Assembly: GCA_964611345.1 (NCBI GenBank)
Contig: CAZSYU010000006.1
Span: 19,452-83,451, forward strand
Length of the DNA: 64,000 nt
DNA from: JALZVT01 sp964611345
GTDB taxonomy: Bacteria; Pseudomonadota; Gammaproteobacteria; Pseudomonadales; Azotimanducaceae
Direction of reading: 5' to 3'
Below the pieces are notes generated by a model, which was not told the origin of the DNA, ran no database searches, and worked only from the letters and a program-made list of their open reading frames with translations. Below are positions 25,428 to 33,552 of the stretch, piece after piece; position 1 is the first letter of the stretch, and the number at the start of each line of letters is the position of its first letter. The position numbers were made by a program, and so were the translations under genes.

Positions 25428-27128
25428 ATGACACAAGCGACTCAAAGTGTAGTGGTGCCTGACATCGGCGATGCTGATGGTGTTGAAGTGATTGAGTTTT
25501 GCGTGCAGCCGGGTGACACGGTTGCCGTTGATGATGCCGTGTTGGTGATCGAATCTGACAAGGCGTCGATGGAGATCCAAAGTACAGTGGCTGGAGTGCT
25601 ACAGAGTTTTAGCGTTGCTTTGGGTGATGTAGTTACCACAGGTCAGGCGGTTGCAGAGATAGCGGGTGCCGCAGGTGATGCGGTGGTTCCAGCTACAGAG
25701 AGTACGGCCGTCGCACCTGAAAGTGCAACAGCCCAGGAAACATCAACCGCGGCCGCCGCCGGGGCTGTTGAAGCGGCCCCAGCTCCAACCGAGCCTGCTG
25801 CTGCAAGTGCCGCTGCTGAACTTGAGGTGCGGTTGCCAGACATTGGCGATGCGGGTGAGGTTGTTGTGATTGAACTGGGTGCTGGTGCCGGCGACCAGGT
25901 GAGTGCTGGACAAATGCTGCTGGTGGTCGAATCCGACAAGGCATCAATGGATATTCCGGCACCTGCGGACGGCGTGCTGGTGCGTCTTGTGGTGAGCGAA
26001 GGCGACTCGGTGAGCGATGATGCGCTGCTCGCGGTGCTGAGTACGTCCGCTGCTGCACCGGCTGCTGCCGAAGAGTCTGCGCCGGTTGCATCTGCGGCCG
26101 CTGCTCCGACTCCTGCGCAGCCGGCAGAAGAATCGGCCGTGCGCGCGGCCCCAGCCCCCGAACGTGATGCCAGTGGTTTGGCACCGCCACCGACTCCCAC
26201 GGCGGCTCCGGCAAAGAGTGGCGCTATTTACGCCGGGCCGGCGGTGCGGCGCATGGCGCGCGAGTTGGGTGTTGATCTCAGTCAACTCAAAGGCACGGGT
26301 GCACGGGGGCGCATTGTTAAGGATGACGTGAATCTGTTCGTCAAAACCTCGCTGCAGACAGGGGGAGCAGCAGGATCAGGGGCTACTGGCGGTGGCATTC
26401 CAGCCATTCCAGAGATTGATTTCTCGCGCTATGGTGAGGTCGCGATCGAACCGATGTCGCGTATTTTGCGGAACGGCGCAACCAACCTGCATCGCTCCTG
26501 GCTCAATGTTGTGCATGTTACTCAACACGACGAAGCGGATGTTACGGAGCTCGAGGAATTTCGGAAGAGTTTAAAACCCGAGGGCGAGCGTCGCGGTACA
26601 AAAATCACTCCACTTGCGTTTATTGCCAAGGCGTGCGCGTTCCTGCTTACCCAGCACCCCAAGTTCAACTGTTCGCTCGATGCCAACGTCGAAAATCTGG
26701 TGCTCAAGAGCTATGTCAATATCGGTTTTGCGGTGGATACTCCCAACGGACTGTTGGTTCCTGTAGTGCGCGATGCGGATAAAAAAGGCGTGTGGGAACT
26801 GGCGGCAGAGATCAACGAGCTGGCGGCCAAAGCGCGCAACAAGAAGCTGACGCCGAACGACTTGCAGGGCGGCACCTTCTCCATTTCTTCGTTGGGTAAT
26901 ATTGGTGGCACGGGTTTTACGCCCATTGTGAATGCTCCTGAGGTCGCGATTCTTGGTGTGGCGAAGCTTGCGACGAAGCCGCAGTGGAATGGCCAGGAGT
27001 TTGTGCCCCGCAAGATGTTGCCGCTGTCGCTCAGTTATGATCATCGAGCGATCAATGGGGCTGAAGCGGGACGCTTTGTGACGGAGCTTTCAGCAGTACT
27101 CGGCGATATGCGTCGCGCTATGCTCTAG
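25428..27128 (+). CDS. aceF: pyruvate dehydrogenase E2, dihydrolipoamide acetyltransferase AceF
   Basis: Core of the pyruvate dehydrogenase complex. It has 566 residues: two lipoyl domains (about 3-75 and 128-200) each with the ESDKASM lipoylation site, separated by Ala/Pro-rich flexible linkers; a peripheral-subunit-binding domain (about 265-302, AGPAVRRMARELGVDLSQLK); and the catalytic acyltransferase domain ending in SYDHRAINGAEAGRF with the active His. Same operon as aceE. Confidence 0.97.
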   Translation: MTQATQSVVVPDIGDADGVEVIEFCVQPGDTVAVDDAVLVIESDKASMEIQSTVAGVLQSFSVALGDVVTTGQAVAEIAGAAGDAVVPATESTAVAPESATAQETSTAAAAGAVEAAPAPTEPAAASAAAELEVRLPDIGDAGEVVVIELGAGAGDQVSAGQMLLVVESDKASMDIPAPADGVLVRLVVSEGDSVSDDALLAVLSTSAAAPAAAEESAPVASAAAAPTPAQPAEESAVRAAPAPERDASGLAPPPTPTAAPAKSGAIYAGPAVRRMARELGVDLSQLKGTGARGRIVKDDVNLFVKTSLQTGGAAGSGATGGGIPAIPEIDFSRYGEVAIEPMSRILRNGATNLHRSWLNVVHVTQHDEADVTELEEFRKSLKPEGERRGTKITPLAFIAKACAFLLTQHPKFNCSLDANVENLVLKSYVNIGFAVDTPNGLLVPVVRDADKKGVWELAAEINELAAKARNKKLTPNDLQGGTFSISSLGNIGGTGFTPIVNAPEVAILGVAKLATKPQWNGQEFVPRKMLPLSLSYDHRAINGAEAGRFVTELSAVLGDMRRAML

Positions 27129-27228
27129 AGCGGCGTTAGCCTATTGAGCTGCGCACAACTTGTGGAAAGCCTGCATATCCGGTGAGTCCAATCGCCCAGT
27201 TGGTGATTGAGTGTTCTAATGACCTTTT

Positions 27229-27235
27229 GGGGAGG
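27229..27235 (+). promoter_or_regulatory. strong ribosome binding site of yajQ
   Basis: ggggagg, 5 nt before the ATG at 27241; unusually close to the ideal Shine-Dalgarno sequence for this window. The rest of 27129-27228 shows only a short CAATC/GATTG pairing. Confidence 0.6.
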
Positions 27236-27240
27236 TATTC

Positions 27241-27723
27241 ATGCCCAGTTTTGATGTTGTTTCCGAGCTCGATGAGCAAGAAATGAAAAATGCGGTCGAT
27301 CAGGCCAGTCGCGAGCTCGATAAGCGCTTCGACTTTCGTGGGGTTGATGCCAGCTTTGAATACAGTGGCTCTGTTGTTGAGCTGGCGGCGTTCGAAGAAT
27401 TTCAACTCAATCAAATGCTCGATATTCTGCGCAACAAAATGATCAGTCGAAAGCTGGATGCGCGGGCGCTCGATCCTGGCAAGGTAGAAGGTGCCGGCAA
27501 GCAGAAGCGTCAGAAGTTTACTGTGCGCCAGGGCGTCGACAAGGACAACGCCCGCAGCATTGTGAAACTGCTGAAAGAGTCCAAGCTTAAGGTGCAGGCG
27601 CAGATTCAGGGTGAGCAGGTGCGTGTCACGGGTAAGAAACGCGACGATTTGCAAAAAGCAATGGGCATACTGCGTGAAGCCGACATGGATATCCCTCTGC
27701 AATACGACAACTTCCGCGACTAG
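27241..27723 (+). CDS. yajQ: YajQ family cyclic-di-GMP/nucleotide-binding protein
   Basis: 160 residues, starting MPSFDVVSELDEQEMKNAVD, with KRFDFRG and the C-terminal VRVTGKKRDDLQKAM pattern of the YajQ family. Family members bind nucleotides or tRNA; a Xanthomonas member has been reported as a c-di-GMP effector, which would fit the several c-di-GMP enzymes in this window, though that is inference. yajQ next to ampG is conserved in Pseudomonas. Confidence 0.95.
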   Translation: MPSFDVVSELDEQEMKNAVDQASRELDKRFDFRGVDASFEYSGSVVELAAFEEFQLNQMLDILRNKMISRKLDARALDPGKVEGAGKQKRQKFTVRQGVDKDNARSIVKLLKESKLKVQAQIQGEQVRVTGKKRDDLQKAMGILREADMDIPLQYDNFRD

Positions 27724-27726
27724 TTC

Positions 27727-29100
27727 GTGAACGAACCGCCCGCTGCTGCCAGTGGTGTAGTTTCTTTTTTTACCCCGTTCCTCACCAGGGAAGCGTTGCG
27801 GCTCCTGGTGCTTGGCTTCGCCGCGGGGCTGCCGATAATTCTGGTGTTTGGCACGCTGTCCGCCTGGCTGCGCGAATCAGGTGTAGAACGCAGCGCTATT
27901 GGTTTTGTGAGTTTGGTAACACTGGCCTACGGATTCAAGTGGGTTTGGTCACCCCTGGTTGATCGCCTGAGGTTGGGCCGTTTAACTCGGGTCCTGGGTC
28001 GACGGCGCGGCTGGTTGTTGCTGGCCCAGCTTGGAGTCGTCGCTGGGCTCATAGGGATGGCGCTCAATGATCCCTCTGTAACGCTTGATGCACTAATCGT
28101 CTTTGCCGTGTGGACTGCGTTTTCTTCTGCGACTCAGGATATTGTTATTGACGCGTATCGCATTGAATGCGCGCCGGTCGATCAGCAAGCGGCGTTGGCG
28201 GCTACCTATATGGCAGGGTATCGCATCGGCATGATTGTGAGTGGTGCGGGCGCTTTCTTCATTGCGGCCTGGTTTGACCCCGACCCGTCTGTGTATGACT
28301 ACGCAAGCTGGCGCTCTGCATACCTCGTTATGGCACTGATCATGAGCCTGCCGATCTTGCTAACACTGTCCATGCCAGAACCACAATTTTCAGCAGCACT
28401 GATGGCAAGCGAGCGGGATCGGGCTGTTTTGCAGCCACAACCAGACCTTTTGGAGTCGCTGCTTACCTGGTTTCGTGAGGCGGTTTTGGAACCCTTTGCA
28501 GATTTTCTGCGCCGCTACGGTTGGACAGCGCTGGTTGTGCTGGCAGTCATTGGCAGTTATCGCGTTTCTGACATCGTGTTGGGTGTTATCGCCAATGTGT
28601 TTTATATCGACATGGGCTTTACCAAGTCGCAGATAGCCAGTGTCGCAAAAATATTTGGCGTGGTGATGACGCTATTGGGTGTCTTTCTTGGTGGTGTGAT
28701 GGCGCCACGAATTGGTTTGGGACGCATGTTGCTGTTGGGGGCTGTGCTCGTGTCGTTAACCAATCTGCTGTTTGCCTGGCTGGCCGGGCAAGCCCCCACA
28801 ACGCTCAATCTGGCGTTGGTTATTGGGGCGGACAATCTAAGTGCAGGGCTCGCGACCGCCGCGTTTGTTGCTTATCTTTCCGGCATTACCAATCTTAAGT
28901 TCTCCGCCACCCAGTACGCGCTATTTAGTTCGCTGATGGTGTTGCCGCCAAAAATGCTTGGTGGTTTCTCTGGATTGGCGGTTGACCAGCTCGGTTACCC
29001 GCAGTTTTTTGTTATGTGTTCGCTGCTGGGTGTGCCGGTGTTGCTATTGCTGTTACTGCTTCGTCGGGTGACATCGGTAGATGAGGGGGTGGGGCGTTAA
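27727..29100 (+). CDS. ampG: muropeptide permease AmpG (MFS)
   Basis: Inner-membrane major facilitator that imports GlcNAc-anhydroMurNAc peptides for recycling. It has 457 residues with about 12-14 spans. Family motifs: LGFAAGLPIILVFGTLSAWL, GFVSLVTLAYGFKWVWSPLV, RRRGWLLLAQ and AFSSATQDIVIDAYRIE. The GTG start at 27727 is 3 bp after the yajQ stop, so the two genes are co-translated. Works with AmpD at 22011. Confidence 0.93.
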   Translation: MNEPPAAASGVVSFFTPFLTREALRLLVLGFAAGLPIILVFGTLSAWLRESGVERSAIGFVSLVTLAYGFKWVWSPLVDRLRLGRLTRVLGRRRGWLLLAQLGVVAGLIGMALNDPSVTLDALIVFAVWTAFSSATQDIVIDAYRIECAPVDQQAALAATYMAGYRIGMIVSGAGAFFIAAWFDPDPSVYDYASWRSAYLVMALIMSLPILLTLSMPEPQFSAALMASERDRAVLQPQPDLLESLLTWFREAVLEPFADFLRRYGWTALVVLAVIGSYRVSDIVLGVIANVFYIDMGFTKSQIASVAKIFGVVMTLLGVFLGGVMAPRIGLGRMLLLGAVLVSLTNLLFAWLAGQAPTTLNLALVIGADNLSAGLATAAFVAYLSGITNLKFSATQYALFSSLMVLPPKMLGGFSGLAVDQLGYPQFFVMCSLLGVPVLLLLLLLRRVTSVDEGVGR

Positions 29101-29111
29101 GTCTGGTTAAG

Positions 29112-29576
29112 TCAGGGCTCCCAGCGATAGACCTTCAGGCTAAGCCTGCCTTTGATGAGCGTCACGCCTTCGGCCGCCAGCTTGTCGCGCTGCCGGCGCC
29201 AACTCGCGGTATTACGGGCAAACGATAACTCGCCGCGAGAGTTCAGCACCCGAAACCATGGCAGCTTGCTGCCTTTGGGCAGGTTGGCCATGGTGCGTCC
29301 GACAAGTCGTGCCGCCCGGGGTAATCCTGCGAGGTCAGCGACCTGGCCGTAGGTTGCGACCTTACCTTTCGGGATGGCAGCCACCACCTGCCAGATGCGT
29401 TCTGCGTTGGTCGGGGCCGAGTTGGTCGGATCGAGAGTGTCGGTCAGCTCATCAGACGCACCGGGTTTGCGCGACACCAGGCGCTTGGTGCTTTTTGCGG
29501 TTTTGCGCGAGCCTTTGGGCGCAGCCCTCTTTCCCGTTTGACTTGCCCTCTTGGGCGGCTCAATGTGCTTTGCCAT
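29112..29576 (-). CDS. alkyltransferase-like protein (ATL), MGMT-family DNA lesion binder
   Basis: 154 residues from the ATG at 29576 (164 if an upstream ATG at 29606 is used). The C-terminal ~90 residues are the DNA-binding domain of O6-alkylguanine transferases (VVAAIPKGKVATYGQVADLA, ARLVGRTMANLP). The catalytic PCHR is PWFR, so the acceptor cysteine is Trp and it cannot transfer alkyl groups; ATL proteins instead bind alkylated guanine and flag it for nucleotide excision repair. An extra Lys/Arg/Ser-rich tail of about 45 residues precedes the domain. The start codon shares a CATG with divergent fxsA. Confidence 0.88.
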   Translation of the reverse strand: MAKHIEPPKRASQTGKRAAPKGSRKTAKSTKRLVSRKPGASDELTDTLDPTNSAPTNAERIWQVVAAIPKGKVATYGQVADLAGLPRAARLVGRTMANLPKGSKLPWFRVLNSRGELSFARNTASWRRQRDKLAAEGVTLIKGRLSLKVYRWEP

Positions 29577-30054
29577 GCGTTGGATATTTTTATTCTTTAC
29601 GGCCATTCCGATTATCGAAATGTACCTGCTGATTGAGGTAGGTGGCTACTTTGGTGTGGTGCCAACCATTTTGTTTGTCATGCTTACGGCCGTGATTGGG
29701 GTTGCCCTGTTACGCTGGCAGGGCACAGCAACGCTGCAGCGCGGCATGTCGCGGGTCGGGCAGGGGCAACTGCCCGGTCAGGAGATTGCCGAGGGCATGA
29801 TGCTGGCCGTTGCGGGTGCGCTGTTGCTGACCCCCGGGTTTGTTACTGATGCGTTTGGCTTTTTGCTGTTGATACCGCCAGTGCGCTGGTTCCTCGCGGC
29901 ACTCGCCAAACGGCACCTCAAGGTGGTGGATCTTTCGGCGGGTGGGGCTGCAGGCACCGGATTTGATCCCGGTCCGCGAACGGATTATGGCTCAAATAAT
30001 AGTAGCGGCGATGGGCCCGTCATCATCGAAGGCGAGTATGAAGAGCGGCCCTAG
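29575..30054 (+). CDS. fxsA: FxsA family membrane protein
   Basis: 159 residues. Cytoplasmic-membrane protein of the FxsA family (E. coli FxsA influences phage T7 exclusion by F). MRWIFLFFTAIPIIEMYLLI, an RWQGTATLQR stretch and LLLTPGFVTDAFGFLLLIPP are the family signatures; the C-terminal ~45 residues are polar and variable. The ATG at 29575 is chosen because the family begins MRW; in-frame starts at 29563 (ATG, after ggcgg) and 29551 (TTG) are possible. Confidence 0.88.
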   Translation: MRWIFLFFTAIPIIEMYLLIEVGGYFGVVPTILFVMLTAVIGVALLRWQGTATLQRGMSRVGQGQLPGQEIAEGMMLAVAGALLLTPGFVTDAFGFLLLIPPVRWFLAALAKRHLKVVDLSAGGAAGTGFDPGPRTDYGSNNSSGDGPVIIEGEYEERP

Positions 30055-30087
30055 TCTTAGCGGCCGCGAGTTAACTTAGAACGACGC

Positions 30088-31113
30088 ATGAAACACTTCG
30101 AATTTTGGCATCCCCGACTCTTTGAGTTGCCGTATTACCTGTATTTGTTGGCCGGGTGTGCGCGGCGATTGCTGCCGATCAGGTCGTTGGCCAAGGCCAA
30201 TTACGCGCTTGATCATGGCGAGATCGGCATCGGCTCGAAGGTGCACACGCAGTTTGCATTTGATCAGACCAGATTCTTACCCACAAAGGCCCTGCCTGAG
30301 GCGCTGTTGGAAGCGGAGAAAGTGGCGCTCGTTGCGGAGTTTGGTGTGCAGCATGGCTACCCAGTAATACTCAAATCTGACATCGGCAGCGTTGGTAAAG
30401 GCGTGGTCAAGGTGCATAGCGAGGCTGAGATAGCCGCGCGGGTTGCGGCACTGCGTGGACCCTATCTGGTGCAGCAGTTCACGGCTATGAATGTTGAGTT
30501 TGGCGTGTTTTATGCACGTAAAAAAGGTAACGGGGAAGTCACCGGCATCAACCGCAAGCACTTTCCTGTAGTTATAGGGGATGGCGAGTTAACGCTGGGT
30601 GAGCTTGCCGCCCGGCATGAGCGCGCAACGGCTCACTGGCAAACGTTTCTGCAATATCTGGATACTGCCTGGGTGCCAGCTGCCGGCGAAGAAGTGCAGC
30701 TATCGTTTATTGGCTCACACACAATGGGCTGCAAGTTTACGGACGACAGTGCGCTGCTTACACCGCAACTCAGTGCAGCAGTGAATAATCTCTTTGTCTC
30801 ACAACCGGGTTTTAACTTCGGTCGTCTCGATGTGAAAGCCGAAAGTGTTGCAGCGTTTCAAGCCGGAGACTTTGTTGTTATTGAGGTCAATGGTGTGGCC
30901 TCGCTGCCAACCCACATGTTTGACCCGCAGAAATCGGTTTGGCAGGCCTGGCGCGTATTTTTACGCCACGGTCGCCTGTTGCTCGATATTGCCAACGAGC
31001 ACCGTCATAAGCCGATGCAGCTTGCGAGTTACCGGGAGATCATCAGCCGGGTGGGCAACAATGCGGGTGTGCTGGATGCGGCCCATCAGAGTTTGATGGG
31101 CGTCGAAGATTAG
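30088..31113 (+). CDS. ATP-grasp domain protein of unknown substrate
   Basis: 341 residues. The ATP-grasp fold is suggested by HGYPVILKSDIGSVGKGV (glycine-rich ATP loop with the conserved Lys), PYLVQQF, and VVIEVNGVASLPTHMFDP (metal-binding Glu/Asn). Such enzymes join a carboxylate to an amine or thiol with ATP, as in D-Ala-D-Ala ligase or carbamoyl phosphate synthase. It is not a recognisable Ddl, RimK or PurK. A short hydrophobic stretch (LPYYLYLLAGCARRLLPI) near the N-terminus could touch the membrane. It stands alone after fxsA and ends 8 bp from the convergent olsB-like gene. Confidence 0.7.
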   Translation: MKHFEFWHPRLFELPYYLYLLAGCARRLLPIRSLAKANYALDHGEIGIGSKVHTQFAFDQTRFLPTKALPEALLEAEKVALVAEFGVQHGYPVILKSDIGSVGKGVVKVHSEAEIAARVAALRGPYLVQQFTAMNVEFGVFYARKKGNGEVTGINRKHFPVVIGDGELTLGELAARHERATAHWQTFLQYLDTAWVPAAGEEVQLSFIGSHTMGCKFTDDSALLTPQLSAAVNNLFVSQPGFNFGRLDVKAESVAAFQAGDFVVIEVNGVASLPTHMFDPQKSVWQAWRVFLRHGRLLLDIANEHRHKPMQLASYREIISRVGNNAGVLDAAHQSLMGVED

Positions 31114-31121
31114 CCTGCGGT

Positions 31122-31949
31122 TTACTTGGTTGTGCCTTTGCCCTTTTTCGGCGCCAACAGGGTGGTTGTATTCGCGAAGTTTGCCGCGTCAACGTAGATG
31201 CAGACAAACGTGGTGTTAAACACCGGGTCGATAATGGCGCAATCGCTACTGCGCGCGCCCATTTTTAGATAACCCCGGACCAGCGGTGGCATATCGCGTA
31301 GCTCGCCAATAGCGTCAGTATCACCCGCAGCGGTAGCGGCGCACAGCGCTTGCAGGTTTTTGTGATTCGGCACAACGGGCGGCATCGCGAGATCTGCGGG
31401 CGCCAGTGCATTGTCCACCAAAAATCCGAATTCGCGCGTGTGCAGGTTAGGGTCGGCACCAGGGAAGCTGGCGCAACCCAACATCAGGTTGACATCGTTA
31501 CGCAAAATATAATTTGACGCGAGTTTCCAGATGAGACCGAGCACGATACCGTTGCGGGTATTGGGGCTGATGCAGAATCGTCCTAGTTCGACGATGTGTT
31601 CAAAGCGCTGCCGCAGGTTGCTCAGGTCGAATGCTTTTTCGGTATAGAAGCACTGGGTTGCCGGGAGTTCCTGATTGCTGACGATGCGTAAGGTGCCAAC
31701 AACGTTGGGGTCCTCCAGACGTGTATCACACACTATGATGTGGTCGGCGTGTTCGTCCCACTGGTCTCTATCGATCTCGCTGGCTGCTTTCTCTGGATCG
31801 GGATTGCCATTACTGTCTTTAAACAGCACCTGATAACGCAGGCGTTGAGCCTGCTCAAGTTCCGCGCTGGTTGTCGCGAAGCGCGCCTCGAACGGACCGC
31901 CGGTAATCGACAGGGACTGATTTACATCTAGACTCTTGGTTTCGGGCAT
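31122..31949 (-). CDS. GNAT acyltransferase, OlsB-like (ornithine N-acyltransferase / hemolysin family)
   Basis: 275 residues from the ATG at 31949; a TTG at 31997 would overlap the upstream gene. The pattern ELEQAQRLRYQVLFKD, DQWDEHADHIIV, VELGRFCISPNTRNGIV and MLGCASFPGADP is that of the OlsB/hemolysin branch of the GNAT family, which acylates ornithine with 3-hydroxy fatty acid from ACP. It is the third gene of a minus-strand run after a PlsC-type acyltransferase, matching the two-step olsB/olsA pathway for ornithine lipids, membrane lipids often induced by phosphate limitation. Function is by family and context. Confidence 0.75.
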   Translation of the reverse strand: MPETKSLDVNQSLSITGGPFEARFATTSAELEQAQRLRYQVLFKDSNGNPDPEKAASEIDRDQWDEHADHIIVCDTRLEDPNVVGTLRIVSNQELPATQCFYTEKAFDLSNLRQRFEHIVELGRFCISPNTRNGIVLGLIWKLASNYILRNDVNLMLGCASFPGADPNLHTREFGFLVDNALAPADLAMPPVVPNHKNLQALCAATAAGDTDAIGELRDMPPLVRGYLKMGARSSDCAIIDPVFNTTFVCIYVDAANFANTTTLLAPKKGKGTTK

Positions 31950-31989
31950 GACGGGCGCTTTCTTCTGGTTTATTGAATATGGATAAATT

Positions 31990-32403
31990 TCACGCAATCT
32001 GCACTTTGCGTTGGGCTGTTTTCAGGGCCACAACATACACGCTAGTGTAGATTATACCGATAATAAACCCTGGCAGAATTGTTGCGACGATTTTGGGTGT
32101 GCCATTCAGTGCGTGAATGCCAAAGGCAACACTCCAGGTAGCGATGCTGGCCAGTATTACTGTAAGCCAGGCTGCGTGTTTTTGCGCCAGGCCTTTTTGC
32201 GCCAGGCCATGGAACAGCTGTTCGATGACGAGTGTCATGCTGAGTGTTAGCACGAAGCTGTAGAAGCCTTGCACTGCGGCTGCCCGCAGGGCCATTTCGG
32301 TACCGGCTGGATAGTTCACAAACAGAGCCCAGCCGCCGTAGCCGACCAGGCCGGCACAAGCGGCCAACAGGCTGCGTTGCAGTGATTGGGTCCCTGCCCT
32401 CAC
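31990..32403 (-). CDS. small membrane protein between the two acyltransferase genes, unknown function
   Basis: 137 residues, about four membrane spans (around 8-26, 40-60, 75-98 and 102-125). Not recognised. It starts with GTG overlapping the stop of the plsC/olsA-like gene by four bases (GTGA), and ends 40 bp before the olsB-like start, so it is co-transcribed with both. A 15-bp perfect tandem duplication inside the gene gives GLAQKGLAQK in the loop between spans 2 and 3. A role in moving or protecting the lipid product is possible but unproven. Confidence 0.7.
   Translation of the reverse strand: MRAGTQSLQRSLLAACAGLVGYGGWALFVNYPAGTEMALRAAAVQGFYSFVLTLSMTLVIEQLFHGLAQKGLAQKHAAWLTVILASIATWSVAFGIHALNGTPKIVATILPGFIIGIIYTSVYVVALKTAQRKVQIA
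32179..32208. repeat. 15-bp perfect tandem duplication inside a coding region
   Basis: tttttgcgccaggcc at 32179-32193 and again at 32194-32208. The unit is in frame and repeats five residues (GLAQK on the minus strand). Confidence 0.9.
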
Positions 32404-33266
32404 GGCGCCACCTCGCGCCAGCGTCGGGAGAATTCATAATAGGCAGGCGGACAGGTTTCTTTGGTTGCATCCAGGGCGTCGAGCAATCCCGCCCGTACCT
32501 GTTGTTCACAGTGTGCAGCGCAGGCCTTGCGTGACTCGAACGTGGCGAGGGTTACCGGTGGATGGAATACCAACTGCGCTCGCGCCTGCGGTAAGCCAAG
32601 TGCGGCGAGAAAGTGCGGCCCAAAGCTCATAGGCAGATACCACGCATAGCGATCGCGCTGGTCCTGGGTCATGGGATTACCCGCGTAGTGGGTATACGCC
32701 ACTGTCACCGGCTGTATCACGGGTTCGATGTCTCCGCGCTTTGCAGCGGCCGCAAACAGCGAGCTACGGAACGGCTCCACGTGCCCACCTGGGGTGCTTG
32801 TACCCTCGGGGAAGAGCATCATCGAACCCTGTTGCAGGCGGTTTGCCAATTGTTCTACCTGGCTCGCCGCGCGGGTCGATTTGCGGGTGAAAAACAGCGT
32901 GCTTTGAATGCCAGCCAGTTTGCCAAACACTGGCCAGCCGGCGACCTCTGACTTGGCGACGAAGCTGCCATGTGTGCGGCTGCCGAGCACAAACACGTCA
33001 AGGTAGGAGACGTGATTGGCGACGTACAGGGTGTTGGGGTGGCGGCTGGGCTCGCCGCTAACCTTGATGCTCAATTGAAATATGGCCGCCATGCCGGCGT
33101 GGAGGCGCCTGTATGCCTCTGTGGGTGCTGGCCGGCCAAGCCAACCACAAACCAGGTTCGCAAGGGCGCAGAACAGGCAGGCAAAGGTCATCCACAACAG
33201 CACCACGGGCACCTTGAGCGCAATCTTCCAACGGGCGGGCTGTGGTGATGCTTGAGGCGTCGTCAT
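32400..33266 (-). CDS. 1-acylglycerol-3-phosphate acyltransferase family protein (PlsC/OlsA-like)
   Basis: 288 residues with one N-terminal membrane span (about 15-40). Catalytic block NHVSYLD (HX4D) near residue 88 and block III FPEGTSTPGGH are intact, so it should be an active O-acyltransferase on the inner-membrane inner face. Being first in a run with an OlsB-like gene, it could be the lyso-ornithine-lipid acyltransferase OlsA; alternatively it is a second PlsC. A further acyltransferase is at 41866. Confidence 0.82.
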   Translation of the reverse strand: MTTPQASPQPARWKIALKVPVVLLWMTFACLFCALANLVCGWLGRPAPTEAYRRLHAGMAAIFQLSIKVSGEPSRHPNTLYVANHVSYLDVFVLGSRTHGSFVAKSEVAGWPVFGKLAGIQSTLFFTRKSTRAASQVEQLANRLQQGSMMLFPEGTSTPGGHVEPFRSSLFAAAAKRGDIEPVIQPVTVAYTHYAGNPMTQDQRDRYAWYLPMSFGPHFLAALGLPQARAQLVFHPPVTLATFESRKACAAHCEQQVRAGLLDALDATKETCPPAYYEFSRRWREVAP

Positions 33267-33445
33267 ACGTTGTTCGGGTTCGCTGATTGTTTGGGTTCGC
33301 TCGGGTTCGGTGGGCGCGTGAGCAGCAGGATCAGGGAGTCTAGCGCCTGGGGAGTTGGACGCAATCCACCCCGCTCAGTTCCCCACGAACTCTCTGAATA
33401 CTGCCGGCATCGGGAGCGCTGGGCGAATTGCTTTCGCTCTGGCCC

Positions 33446-33473
33446 TTGATATTCGAAATTGGGTCCCTATTAT
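33446..33473 (+). promoter_or_regulatory. groESL promoter (sigma-70 with sigma-32-like features)
   Basis: TTGATA (33446-33451), 16 bp, TATTAT (33468-33473) is a good sigma-70 promoter. The overlapping CTTGATA and CCCTATTA (33465-33472), 13 bp apart, also resemble the heat-shock sigma-32 pattern. It lies just upstream of the CIRCE element. The remaining 33267-33445 shows no gene. Confidence 0.75.
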
Positions 33474-33487
33474 AGTCGACCCGCTAA

Positions 33488-33514
33488 TTAGCACTCTCAG
33501 GGTGAGACTGCTAA
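33488..33514. promoter_or_regulatory. CIRCE operator (HrcA binding site)
   Basis: TTAGCACTC (33488-33496), 9-nt spacer, GACTGCTAA (33506-33514). Consensus is TTAGCACTC-N9-GAGTGCTAA, so there is one mismatch in the right arm. The palindrome extends outward to 14-bp arms beginning GCTAATTAGCA. It starts 15 bp after the -10 box, where HrcA would block transcription of groESL. Confidence 0.93.
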
Positions 33515-33552
33515 TTAGCTCGAATTCGGGACTATTTGGGAGACCTAGACAC

